From Isosphaeraceae bacterium (GTDB lineage: Bacteria; Planctomycetota; Planctomycetia; Isosphaerales; Isosphaeraceae): DNA of 47,278 nucleotides. How positions within the stretch are numbered: position 1 is the first letter of the stretch; every line of letters starts with the position of its first letter. Below the pieces are notes generated by a model, which was not told the DNA's origin, did not search any database, and saw only the letters and a program-made list of their open reading frames with translations. Of the stretch, positions 33,209-40,757 are shown one piece after another. The position numbers and the translations under genes are program-made. The DNA lies in NCBI GenBank assembly GCA_021324445.1, contig JAJPJC010000121.1:1-47278 (forward strand), written 5' to 3'.

Positions 33209-34792
33209 GTGACCACGTTGCAGCATGCCGCCCGCATCGGCTTGCTCATGGCCGGCGCCGCCGCCCTGCTCGGCTGGGTGCTCTGCCACAGCGAGGCCAC
33301 GTCCAACGATGGACTGCGTTACATCCACGAGGCCGAGCAGATCGACCGCGGCGCCTGGCGGGACGGGCTGGTTCAGGGGATCGACCATCCGCTCCATCCA
33401 CTGGGGATTGTCGCAACCCACCGGCTGATCGGCGGCAACGGCCCTGCCTCCTGGCAGCGGGCGGCCCTGGCCCTCTGTTTCGCCAGCGTGATCCTGCTGG
33501 TCCTTCCCAGTTATCTGCTGGCCCATGAGCTGTTCGATGACCGGACGGCCTGGCTGGCCTGCGTGCTGGTCCTGGTCAACCCGATCGTCGGCTCGATCGT
33601 GGTGAACGTCCTGAGCGAGAGCACGTTTGTGCTCTGGTGGACCTTCGGGTTGTGGGGAGCAGCCCGGTTCTTCCGCGAGGGGCGGTTCCTCTGGTTGCCG
33701 ATGGCCATTGGCTTCGGGGCGCTGGCGTACCTGACCCGGCCGGAAGGGATGCTGCTGCCGGCGGCCGTGGTGCTGACCCTGTGGCTGCTGCCGATGGTCC
33801 GCGCCACGCGGATCAACTGGCCGCGATGGTGGCGGGCCCTGGCGTTCCTGGCGGCGGGCGTCGTTCTCCTGGTTGGCCCGTACGTCGCGGTCAAGGGGGG
33901 TCTGGGCACGAAGCCGGCGATTGCCCGCGTCCTGGGACTGGCGCCCCGGTCGGGGCCCCTGGACCTGGAACGCGAAGCGCCGCTGCCGGCCGATCAGTCC
34001 CCTGTGGAGACCTACCGCGCCGCCACCGTGCGGATGCTCGAAGTCTTCGCTGCGGCGACGACGCCGCCCCTGCTCCCAATCGCCCTGGTGGGAATCGCCC
34101 TGGCTGCGGTCCAGACGGCCCGGATCCGGGCCTGGCTCTTCCTGGGGATTGTGCTGGCCGGGTCGGCCGTCGGACTGGTCCGGCTGCACGCCACCGGCGG
34201 TTACTGCACGGTCCGGCACGGATTGGTACCCGGGATCATCCTCACGATGGCCGCGGCGTATGGGCTCTCCTGGGCGATGAGCCGGGTCGCGATCCCCGGC
34301 CGATGGCTGGGCCTGGGCCAGGACCGCCTGCGGCCCGGCCCGGCGGTCTGGGCGGTCCTGCTGGCGTTCCTCGTCGTGCTCCCCAATCTGCGCGCGCTGG
34401 GCCCGCCCAACGCCGGCTCGTTTTCGGTCTATCATGCGGCCGGCCGATGGATCGCCCAGCATGCCGGCCCCGCCGAAGGGATCCTCGACCTGACCGACTG
34501 GTCGCTGTATTTCAGCCAGCGGCCCGGCGCTCGCTTCGGGGATGTCTACGAGGCCGGCGACGACCCGAACCTCCGCTGGATCCTCGCGCGCCCGTCCCAG
34601 GTCGAGGGGCAATGGCCTTACAGCCAGGTCCTCCGTGACCTGATTGCGGACCGCGCGCCGGTGGCCGTGATCCCTCCCCGGGCCGAAGCCGGCCAGGTCC
34701 AGATCCAGGTCTATGACCGCCGGTCCGCCGCCGCCTGGACGGCCTCTTCCACCAACGCCGACGCTCACCCGCGCCCGACCCGGCGGCGATGA
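33209..34792 (+). CDS. GT39-like polytopic glycosyltransferase, copy B
   Basis: A 527-residue paralogue of the 30004-31638 protein, aligned over almost its whole length: NDGLRYIHEAEQIDRGAWRD, IDHPLHPLGIVATHRLIGG, NVLSESTFVLWWTFGLWG, AYLTRPEGMLLPAAV, RLHATGGYCTVRHGLVPG and ILDLTDWSLYFSQRP all have counterparts. Start GTG 33209 with GAAAGGA upstream mirrors copy A. Its stop overlaps the next gene as ATGA. Paralogues often add different sugars of one repeating unit; donor and acceptor are unknown. Confidence 0.75.
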   Translation: MTTLQHAARIGLLMAGAAALLGWVLCHSEATSNDGLRYIHEAEQIDRGAWRDGLVQGIDHPLHPLGIVATHRLIGGNGPASWQRAALALCFASVILLVLPSYLLAHELFDDRTAWLACVLVLVNPIVGSIVVNVLSESTFVLWWTFGLWGAARFFREGRFLWLPMAIGFGALAYLTRPEGMLLPAAVVLTLWLLPMVRATRINWPRWWRALAFLAAGVVLLVGPYVAVKGGLGTKPAIARVLGLAPRSGPLDLEREAPLPADQSPVETYRAATVRMLEVFAAATTPPLLPIALVGIALAAVQTARIRAWLFLGIVLAGSAVGLVRLHATGGYCTVRHGLVPGIILTMAAAYGLSWAMSRVAIPGRWLGLGQDRLRPGPAVWAVLLAFLVVLPNLRALGPPNAGSFSVYHAAGRWIAQHAGPAEGILDLTDWSLYFSQRPGARFGDVYEAGDDPNLRWILARPSQVEGQWPYSQVLRDLIADRAPVAVIPPRAEAGQVQIQVYDRRSAAAWTASSTNADAHPRPTRRR

Positions 34793-36096
34793 GCGCCTGT
34801 TCCCCAAGCCGAATTGGCGGGTTTCACCCACGCTCCGAGATGGTCCCGATGTCGAGCCTCACCCCGCTCAGCGCGAGTCGCTCACCGGCCGTGCGATCGT
34901 CGACGCGATTCCACGTCGCACATGCGGCCGGTGTCGATCGGCCTCAACCCGCCCGGACCGCGGCGAGCGCGATTCCCTGGGGCCTCATCGGGATGCTCGG
35001 CCTGATCGTGGCCATCGAGACGGCCGTGGGGCGGAACTGGCTGGACTTCTCGGACCCGGTCAGCTTGAGCTGGCGGTTCAGTGCCGAGGCGGCGCGCGTG
35101 GCGGCCCCTGGCCGCGACCTCCTCTGCCTGGGCGACAGCCTGGTGAAGCATGGCCTGATCCCCTCGGTGATGGAACGAGAGTCGGGGCTGCGGGCCGCCA
35201 ACCTGGCGGCCGCCCGGTGTCCAACCTGGATGACCTACTTCCTGTTCCGCCGCGCGCTCGAGGCCGGTGCGCATCCCTCGGCCATCATCATCAACGCCAA
35301 GCCGGCCGGGTTGATCCCCGGTCCGGACTTCAACACGCGTTCCTGGCAGGACGTCTTGTCGGTGCGGGACAGTCTGGAGCTGGCTGGGATGGGTGGTCGG
35401 GGCGACTTCTGGGCGGCGACGCTCCTGGGCCGGCTGTTGCCGTCGCTCCGCTCGCGGCTGGAGGTCCGGTCCAACCTGCTGGCGGCCCTGCGCGGCCAGA
35501 CCGACCGGCTTCACGACATCAACCGCATCCTCTGGAGGAACTGGACCATCAACGACGGAGCCAACGTGGCCAGTCGGGATTCTCGATACGGGGGGGAATT
35601 GACAGCGGATGTCCTGCGGAACCTGCGACCCGACCTCTTTCATGTCCACCGGGCCAACGCCGAGGGGATCGAGCGGCTGATCCGGCTGGCCGCCGCGCGG
35701 AACATCCGGGTCTTCTGGCTCCTGCCGCCGTTGTGCGCGGCCCTCCAGGCTCGCCGCGACGAGAGCGGTGCCGAGGCGAAGTACGAGGAATTCCTCCGTG
35801 CGTTCCAGCGGCGCTATCCAGAGGTCCTGACCGTCCTCGACGCCCGCCGCGCGGCCTATCCTCCGGCGATGTTCGTCGACGCGACCCACCTGGGCGGCCG
35901 CGGGGCGATCGCCTTGAGCCGAGCCGTCGCCGGCGCGGTCCGAGCCGAACTCGCCCGCCCTGCCCTGGCACCCGGCCACGGCTGGATTGAGCTGAGCGAT
36001 CGGACCGAGGACCATTCCGCCGGCCAGGAACTCCGCGTCGAGGACCTCGATCAGTCCAAGGCGATCGTCCATGGTGACCACGATCGCGGCCGATAA
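34789..36096 (+). CDS. SGNH-hydrolase-like protein, copy B
   Basis: A 435-residue protein starting at ATG 34789, overlapping the GT39-like stop (ATGA); a start at ATG 34849 (MSSLTPLSAS) is possible. A membrane anchor lies near residues 65-80 (IPWGLIGMLGLIVAIETAVG). The SGNH nucleophile is DLLCLGDSLVKHGL (G-D-S). Later AANLAAARCPTWMTYF and the C-terminal FVDATHLGGRGA (D-x-x-H) fit blocks II and V. Block III is less clear than in copy A, so it may be a diverged O-acetyltransferase or a DUF1574-like protein. Ends one base before the convergent DUF499 gene. Confidence 0.65.
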   Translation: MSACSPSRIGGFHPRSEMVPMSSLTPLSASRSPAVRSSTRFHVAHAAGVDRPQPARTAASAIPWGLIGMLGLIVAIETAVGRNWLDFSDPVSLSWRFSAEAARVAAPGRDLLCLGDSLVKHGLIPSVMERESGLRAANLAAARCPTWMTYFLFRRALEAGAHPSAIIINAKPAGLIPGPDFNTRSWQDVLSVRDSLELAGMGGRGDFWAATLLGRLLPSLRSRLEVRSNLLAALRGQTDRLHDINRILWRNWTINDGANVASRDSRYGGELTADVLRNLRPDLFHVHRANAEGIERLIRLAAARNIRVFWLLPPLCAALQARRDESGAEAKYEEFLRAFQRRYPEVLTVLDARRAAYPPAMFVDATHLGGRGAIALSRAVAGAVRAELARPALAPGHGWIELSDRTEDHSAGQELRVEDLDQSKAIVHGDHDRGR

Positions 36097-36097
36097 T

Positions 36098-38872
36098 TCA
36101 CCCTGTTTGAATCTCGGCCTTGATCCCCCGCTGGGCGAGGGACTCCTTGATCCCAAGTTCCACGGTGTTTTCCCGTATGGCCGCATCACCCCTGGCGATG
36201 ACGATCAACTGGCAGTAGAGGTCCGCGCCTTCACGAGCCAACGGGTCGATAACCTCGTTGTAGATGTCATTCCACTGGTCCCACGGGACCTTCATATCGA
36301 TGCGCACTTTGTTCAGCCGCCGCTCGCCCTGGATGATCTTGACACCGCCGCCCTTGCCGGATTTCCAGTCATCCTCCGGTGAGCCACCTCCAGCCGTCTC
36401 TATCTCTGTTCCGCCCGTCGTGGTCCCGCCGCCGATCTTCTCGGGCTCGGGCCGCAGTGACTTCGCCAGCGCGGGTCTCAGTAGCCAGGCCGACTCCGTG
36501 ATCTCGCACTGGGAGGCCGTCACCGTGGCATCGTGGAACCGGATCGTGTCGAACTCCCGCGTCTCGCCGTCGCCCAGGGCATAGGCGAAGAGGCCACGCT
36601 GGACACCCCAGGCGAGGCAGTCGGGGAGTACGCCGGCGCCCAGGAGCATCGGCAGGTGGGTCAGTTGGGTGAAGTAGTCGGCCAGGGTGCGGACATTGAT
36701 GACCTCCTGGTCGGTGGGCCACAGGCCGAACCGGTCGCCAATCAGGATCTTGGGGTCGAGCTTGTCGAGGATCTGCTGTCCATCCTTGAGCTTGGCCAGC
36801 ACTCGCTCGCTCAGGGTGGCCTTGCGGACCGCCAGTCCCATGTCGATGCAATGGAGCGTCTTCTTCTCGGCGGGGACGAGCACATGCCGGTAGGCATTCA
36901 TCAGGGCCGAGGGCAGCCGGGCCTCGGCCTCGACGAGCCGGCCCGCCAGATCCTTCAATTGCTCCTTGGTCAGTTGGTTCTTGATCGACCTGGTTTCATC
37001 GATGCTCCGCAGCGCCAGGAGCCGACGGGCAGCATCGATCGCCTCCGAGGCGTTCTTCATATCGGGGGCCAGGAAGATCAGCACGTTGGCGTGCTTGCGG
37101 AACCCTTTCCCGTGCTGCTTCAACAGGCGGGTCACGAACTCCTCCGTGTCCTTGGGGATCTCCTCCTCCGAAGCAGTCTGGTGCAGATCCAGGACGATCA
37201 AGCTGAGCCGGGGCTCGTCGGCCACATCCCGGTCCTCATCAGGGTAACGATAGACTCGGAAGGCGGCGTCCCCGATCAGGTCGTTCAGCGTCTGCCTGGC
37301 GAAGTCCCGCACCTTCTCCGGCTCGGAGCGGACCAGCTCCTCCCGATCGACCAGGATGCGGTTGAGGTTGGGGCGACTATCGAAGTAGTGCAGCCCGTTA
37401 TCGTGGTAGAGATACCAGAGCCGCTTCTTCATTCGCTCCAGGGCGTCGGCGACGAACGGCGGTGCCATCTCGGGGTTGAGCACGGCCACCCGCAGTTGCG
37501 GCAAGGTGGCCCCCCGCTGCTGCCCGCCGCTGAACGAGTGCATGAAGATGGCGCGGGCCAGCTTCTCGGAGACGCTCTCCTTGGCGTATTCGCTGCCCAG
37601 TTGGCGGTCGATCTCCGGAGCCTTGGCGTTGCGGCCGGCGATGTCGCTGTCGATCACGGAGACATAGACGCTCCCCGCCCCGGTGTGCTTGACCAACTCG
37701 CTGCCGACGGCCGAGTGACCGAGGTTGATCGACCCGGTCTGGATCAGCGCCTCGTTGTCCTTGGCCTGGTAGAGGTCGCTGATCACATCCGCCAGGAGCC
37801 GCAGGACGCCTCGGGTCCGCTGGAACTCGGGGATCGTCCCCCAGCGCTCGTACAAGACCGAGATCAATTCCGGGTGGAACGGGTAGGCTCGGAGCATCTC
37901 GTCTCGGTAGGATGGCTCACGGCAGGCAGCGGGCACATCCTCGCCGAGTCCCTGATACATCTTCCAGTAGGCATCGACGGCCGCCCGGTGCTGCTCGACA
38001 TCCCCAAGGTCCTCGAACAGCCTGCGGCGAATGACCTCGTAGATTTCGGCCCCCTCGACGGTCTGCCGGACTTTCTCGATGCGGCCCAGCACCTTCTCCA
38101 GCGACTCGTAGACCCGCTCGCCCCCCTCCTCGAAGAACTCGGCAAGCTGGCTGGTCAGGGTGGCGACCATGACGGCGTGCGGGCAGTTGGCCACGGCGAT
38201 GCTGAGTTCCTGGAGGAAGGTCAGCGTGTTGCCGCGCAGGGTGCTGTCGCCGACCCGCACGCCGCCGGCCTTGATGAGATAGACCAGGATCTCGTCAAGC
38301 ATGACGACGCACGGGCCGGCCTCCAGGAGCAGCTCGCCGAGCAAGTTCGTGCCGGGGGCGATCTTCTGCTCGTCGATCCTGGCAACCCTCCGGTACAGCG
38401 GCTCGCCGCCCAGTTGGTAGGCCATCTCGCCCCAGAAGGTCCGGTCCGTGGTCGGGTTCAGCGCCGTGCCGACCAGGCAGGCGACCCTCGCAGCCGGGAT
38501 CTGCCTCAGCCCGGCGGCGGTGACCAGGTCCCGGATCTGGGGCAGTTTGCTGACCTCATTCGGGCGCTTCAGCAGGTGGAAGATCGTCAGGAGGGTGTGC
38601 GTCTTGCCGCCACCGAAGGCAGTCTGGAGTTGAATGACGGGCTCGGCCTTGCCCGTCCCCGAGAGCCGTTGCATCACGTCGATGAGCAGCTTGGTAATGC
38701 CGTCGGACAGGTAAGTCTTGCCGAAGAACGTGACGGGGTCGCGGTAATCGACGGCGCCCCGTCCGGCCAGGACCTCGCCCAGGTCGGCGGCGAAGACCGA
38801 GGAATCGAACTTGCCATTACGGATGTCGATGTGCGGCGTGGCGACTTGCCGCCAGGGCTTGAGCGCGGTCAT
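36098..38872 (-). CDS. DUF499-type AAA ATPase of a defence-like operon
   Basis: A 924-residue P-loop ATPase. Walker A is FGGGKTHTL (Gly-Gly-Gly-Lys-Thr at about residues 87-91) and Walker B is CVVMLDEILVYL (about 188-199). Other family stretches are DPVTFFGKTYLSDGITKLLI and HSAVGSELVKHTG. The C-terminal 130 residues are a flexible Gly/Pro/Glu-rich linker followed by a beta-alpha tail. DUF499 ATPases accompany DUF1156 methylases and SNF2 helicases in defence islands. The true start is ATG 38872 (MTALKPWRQV): it overlaps the upstream stop as ATGA, with GGGGAG just before. Last gene of the operon. It may power substrate recognition or DNA movement; the role is inferred. Confidence 0.8.
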   Translation of the reverse strand: MTALKPWRQVATPHIDIRNGKFDSSVFAADLGEVLAGRGAVDYRDPVTFFGKTYLSDGITKLLIDVMQRLSGTGKAEPVIQLQTAFGGGKTHTLLTIFHLLKRPNEVSKLPQIRDLVTAAGLRQIPAARVACLVGTALNPTTDRTFWGEMAYQLGGEPLYRRVARIDEQKIAPGTNLLGELLLEAGPCVVMLDEILVYLIKAGGVRVGDSTLRGNTLTFLQELSIAVANCPHAVMVATLTSQLAEFFEEGGERVYESLEKVLGRIEKVRQTVEGAEIYEVIRRRLFEDLGDVEQHRAAVDAYWKMYQGLGEDVPAACREPSYRDEMLRAYPFHPELISVLYERWGTIPEFQRTRGVLRLLADVISDLYQAKDNEALIQTGSINLGHSAVGSELVKHTGAGSVYVSVIDSDIAGRNAKAPEIDRQLGSEYAKESVSEKLARAIFMHSFSGGQQRGATLPQLRVAVLNPEMAPPFVADALERMKKRLWYLYHDNGLHYFDSRPNLNRILVDREELVRSEPEKVRDFARQTLNDLIGDAAFRVYRYPDEDRDVADEPRLSLIVLDLHQTASEEEIPKDTEEFVTRLLKQHGKGFRKHANVLIFLAPDMKNASEAIDAARRLLALRSIDETRSIKNQLTKEQLKDLAGRLVEAEARLPSALMNAYRHVLVPAEKKTLHCIDMGLAVRKATLSERVLAKLKDGQQILDKLDPKILIGDRFGLWPTDQEVINVRTLADYFTQLTHLPMLLGAGVLPDCLAWGVQRGLFAYALGDGETREFDTIRFHDATVTASQCEITESAWLLRPALAKSLRPEPEKIGGGTTTGGTEIETAGGGSPEDDWKSGKGGGVKIIQGERRLNKVRIDMKVPWDQWNDIYNEVIDPLAREGADLYCQLIVIARGDAAIRENTVELGIKESLAQRGIKAEIQTG

Positions 38873-39330
38873 GTTTTGCTCCCCGTCAGCCATCTCAGCG
38901 CGAGTTCCGGTCCGGCTGCACTGCGAAGTTGTCGGCCTTTCTGGTCTGTGAGCCGGCGCGGGCCGCGCAGGAAACGCCCGACCGGGATCCGTTGGTCGTA
39001 ACCCTCACCCCGGATGATGTGGTCCACGTCAACCGGATGGTCAAGCTGGATCGCCTCCGTCTCGTTCACAAGCACCCGGTGTTGATACTTCCTGACTGGG
39101 TACTGAGGGTCGTCGCCCGGATTCTTGATGACTTGCGCCACGGGCCAGACGGCGACGACATAGCCAGCGCTCTCGTTTTCCCGTCCCAGGCTCTTCCCCG
39201 ACGTGATTACCCAGAGGCGATCTCCCGGCAGCAGATCGGCGAAGACGCGATGGTTGGAGTGCCATCGGCGGGGTTCGTCCGTTGCCGTGTCACGACGGTA
39301 GTCGGGCCAGTAGACCAGTACGTCGGTCAT
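38869..39330 (-). CDS. Small protein coupled to the DUF499 ATPase, possibly PUA-like
   Basis: A 153-residue protein starting at ATG 39330, one base after the VapC stop, and ending inside the ATGA of the DUF499 start. The layout is beta-rich: VLVYWPDYRRD, then W-H-S-N-H-R-V-F, then LLPGDRLWVITSGKSLGREN, AGYVVAVWPVAQVIKN, YQHRVLVNETEAIQLDHP and VDHIIRGEG. A P-G-D-x-L/R-x-x-x-S strand followed by G-x-x-x-V resembles PUA/EVE-type domains, some of which read modified bases in restriction systems. This is a resemblance seen by eye, not a proven family. No catalytic motif. Confidence 0.6.
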   Translation of the reverse strand: MTDVLVYWPDYRRDTATDEPRRWHSNHRVFADLLPGDRLWVITSGKSLGRENESAGYVVAVWPVAQVIKNPGDDPQYPVRKYQHRVLVNETEAIQLDHPVDVDHIIRGEGYDQRIPVGRFLRGPRRLTDQKGRQLRSAAGPELALRWLTGSKT

Positions 39331-39331
39331 G

Positions 39332-39730
39332 TCAGGGGGCCAACCAATCGACGATGGATAGACCGGGGACGTTCATGAAATCAGCCGTGTTGTGTGTGAC
39401 TACAGTCAGGTTGTGGATCAAGGCTGTCGAGGCAATGAACAAGTCCAGTTTGGGGGCCGGTTGGCCTCCATCCCGGAACGCGGCCTGAAGCTCGCCATAC
39501 TTACGAGCGACCACCAGATCCACGTTGAGGACCGTGACGTCGTTCAGCAGGCCATCGACCGACAAGAGCCGCTTCGGGGATGCTCGGGCCCGCAGAGCCC
39601 AGTCGTAAAGCTCACCCATCGTGATGCAGGACACGTGGAGCCGTCCCGCGTACTGGAGGAACCGATTGTAAACAACTTGATGCCCCTTTACATAGGCGGA
39701 GCAGGTGTCCGTATCGATGAGGAAGCTCAT
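39332..39730 (-). CDS. vapC: VapC-type PIN-domain toxin
   Basis: A 132-residue PIN-domain ribonuclease. Acidic active-site residues are present: D6 (FLIDTDT), E40 (ITMGELYDW), D96 (LDLFIASTAL) and D117 (THNTADFMN). It is expected to cleave an RNA such as a tRNA when its antitoxin is degraded. Its start at 39730 lies 17 bases after the stop of the DUF433-type antitoxin gene, giving the usual antitoxin-toxin order. It is then followed one base later by the PUA-like gene, so the toxin is part of a longer transcript. Start ATG 39730 (MSFLIDTDT). Confidence 0.85.
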   Translation of the reverse strand: MSFLIDTDTCSAYVKGHQVVYNRFLQYAGRLHVSCITMGELYDWALRARASPKRLLSVDGLLNDVTVLNVDLVVARKYGELQAAFRDGGQPAPKLDLFIASTALIHNLTVVTHNTADFMNVPGLSIVDWLAP

Positions 39731-39747
39731 GGCTCAAGGGGTCGGCG

Positions 39748-40197
39748 CTAGGTGGCGCGGCGCTCCTTATAAACCAATTCGATGTACCGATCCAATTCCT
39801 CGGCGTCCTCGGCCCAGGCGCCGAACGACCGTCTGAGACCTGCCGGTATCCTGGCGTACTCGCGCAGGGCAACCAAGTCCTCCTGCGTCAGTTCGGGGTG
39901 GTTCCGGAGCATGTCTTCAGCGCTTCGGCCTTGCTCGAGCTCGGCCACCAGCGCTTCCACCTCCAGGTTCGTCCCCTTGACGATCCGTTCAATCGGGTGG
40001 ACGGACGAGTCGAAGACCAACCGGTCGACCCACAATTCCAGCTTGGGGATCTCGTCGGGGCTTCGTTCGGGTGGGATGGGCTTGATGGGCTCGAGTCTCA
40101 CCGTGACGGCTTGCCCATCCGGCAAGTCCGGCTCGCGTTCGAGCTCGATTGTCTTGCCACGGACGACTCCCTTGAGCTTCGTGGTCTGTGAGGGCAT
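39748..40197 (-). CDS. Antitoxin with N-terminal beta-hairpin and DUF433-like region
   Basis: A 149-residue protein. Residues 1-36 are a beta motif, KLKGVVRGKTIELEREPDLP and DGQAVTVRLEP, the same as in the broken antitoxin at 40232-40722. After a Pro-rich linker, residues about 68-115 resemble DUF433 (ERIVKGTNLEVEALVAELEQ, MLRNHPELTQEDLVALREYA), which usually has a helix-turn-helix-like fold. The C-terminal helix LRRSFGAWAEDAEELDRYIE matches tails of VapB-like antitoxins that bind the toxin. It is the partner of the VapC protein 17 bases downstream. The combination of the hairpin with DUF433 is unusual. Start ATG 40197 has AGGAAAGGGG upstream. Confidence 0.7.
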   Translation of the reverse strand: MPSQTTKLKGVVRGKTIELEREPDLPDGQAVTVRLEPIKPIPPERSPDEIPKLELWVDRLVFDSSVHPIERIVKGTNLEVEALVAELEQGRSAEDMLRNHPELTQEDLVALREYARIPAGLRRSFGAWAEDAEELDRYIELVYKERRAT

Positions 40198-40231
40198 GGT
40201 CGACCCCTTTCCTCAGACTATAATGGCTGAC

Positions 40232-40722
40232 TCAATGCATCCGCTGCTGGCGGTTCCACTCCAAGAATCGGTCGAGACCCTCCGGGTCATCCGACCAGCT
40301 CCCAGCAGCCCGTTTCAGAGTCTGTTTCGAAAGCCCCGGAGGGGCGATCGGACGGAGCCAGGGGCGTCAGCCCCTGGACCGCGGGCCCCGCCCCCCGCCC
40401 TCCCCAGGAAAAGACCCCATGCGCCGCCGCAACCCCCGTCACCGACGGGGGTTGCGGCGGCGCATGCCCGACCCGAGGAGGTTGGGTTGGGTTCGGCGAT
40501 TCCCCAGGGGCTGACGCCCCTGGCTAGGTCCGTCCGCCCCCTGCGGGGGCTTCAAGAACAGACTCTCAGGGCTTCCAGGGGACTTTCGGCGAGGATCTCG
40601 GGTTGAGGCACGGGCTCAAGCCTGACGGTCACTTGCTGGCCATCCGGCAGACCCGGCTCGGCTTCGAGCTCGATGATCCTGCCGCGAACCGTCCCCTTCA
40701 TCATTGTCGGAGCGCTGCCCAT
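40232..40722 (-). pseudogene. VapB-like antitoxin gene split by a 248-bp element
   Basis: Two halves of one gene flank the element 40318-40565. The upstream half starts at ATG 40722 and reads MKGTVRGRIIELEAEPGLP, DGQQVTVRLEPVPQPEIL and SPLEAL; the downstream half from 40317 reads KRAAGSWSDDPEGLD, RFLEWNRQQRMH and stops at 40232. Removing the element and one TGA copy restores a continuous frame (...SPLEALKRAAGSWSDD...) of about 80 residues. The TGA triplet occurs on both sides of the element and is probably the target duplication. The upstream half alone would make 56 residues, ending at a TGA in the element at 40552. No toxin gene follows before the next antitoxin. Confidence 0.75.
40318..40565. 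mobile_element. 248-bp MITE-like inverted-repeat element
   Basis: Terminal arms GAGTCTGTT (40318-40326) and AACAGACTC (40557-40565), extended by imperfect complementarity over about 60 bases each, including GCCCC and GACGGA segments and the palindromes CCAGGGGCGTCAGCCCCTGG (40358-40377) and its complement (40504-40523). The centre holds a perfect 23-bp hairpin (40418-40440 and 40444-40466, loop ACC). No transposase frame. It interrupts an antitoxin gene with a likely 3-bp TGA target duplication, so it has moved. It could also hinder transcription of the operon, because its hairpin lies inside the transcript. Confidence 0.8.
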
Positions 40723-40757
40723 GAATCACCTCATTTCATGCTCGACTCTTTCGCCGT

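Noticed and set aside
31691..34831. A 1046-codon minus-strand reading frame across the GT39-like/SGNH region
   Set aside because: It is the complement of well-supported plus-strand genes. The translation is Arg/Gln/Pro/His-rich with no membrane or domain pattern; such shadows arise in GC-rich coding DNA.
36533..39001. An 822-codon plus-strand frame opposite the DUF499 gene
   Set aside because: Antisense shadow of the DUF499 ATPase, with no domain or start signal of its own.
40418..40466. Perfect 23-bp hairpin as an intrinsic terminator
   Set aside because: No T-run follows on either strand, and it is the centre of a symmetrical 248-bp element that interrupts a gene, so mobility explains it better. 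An effect on transcription is still possible.
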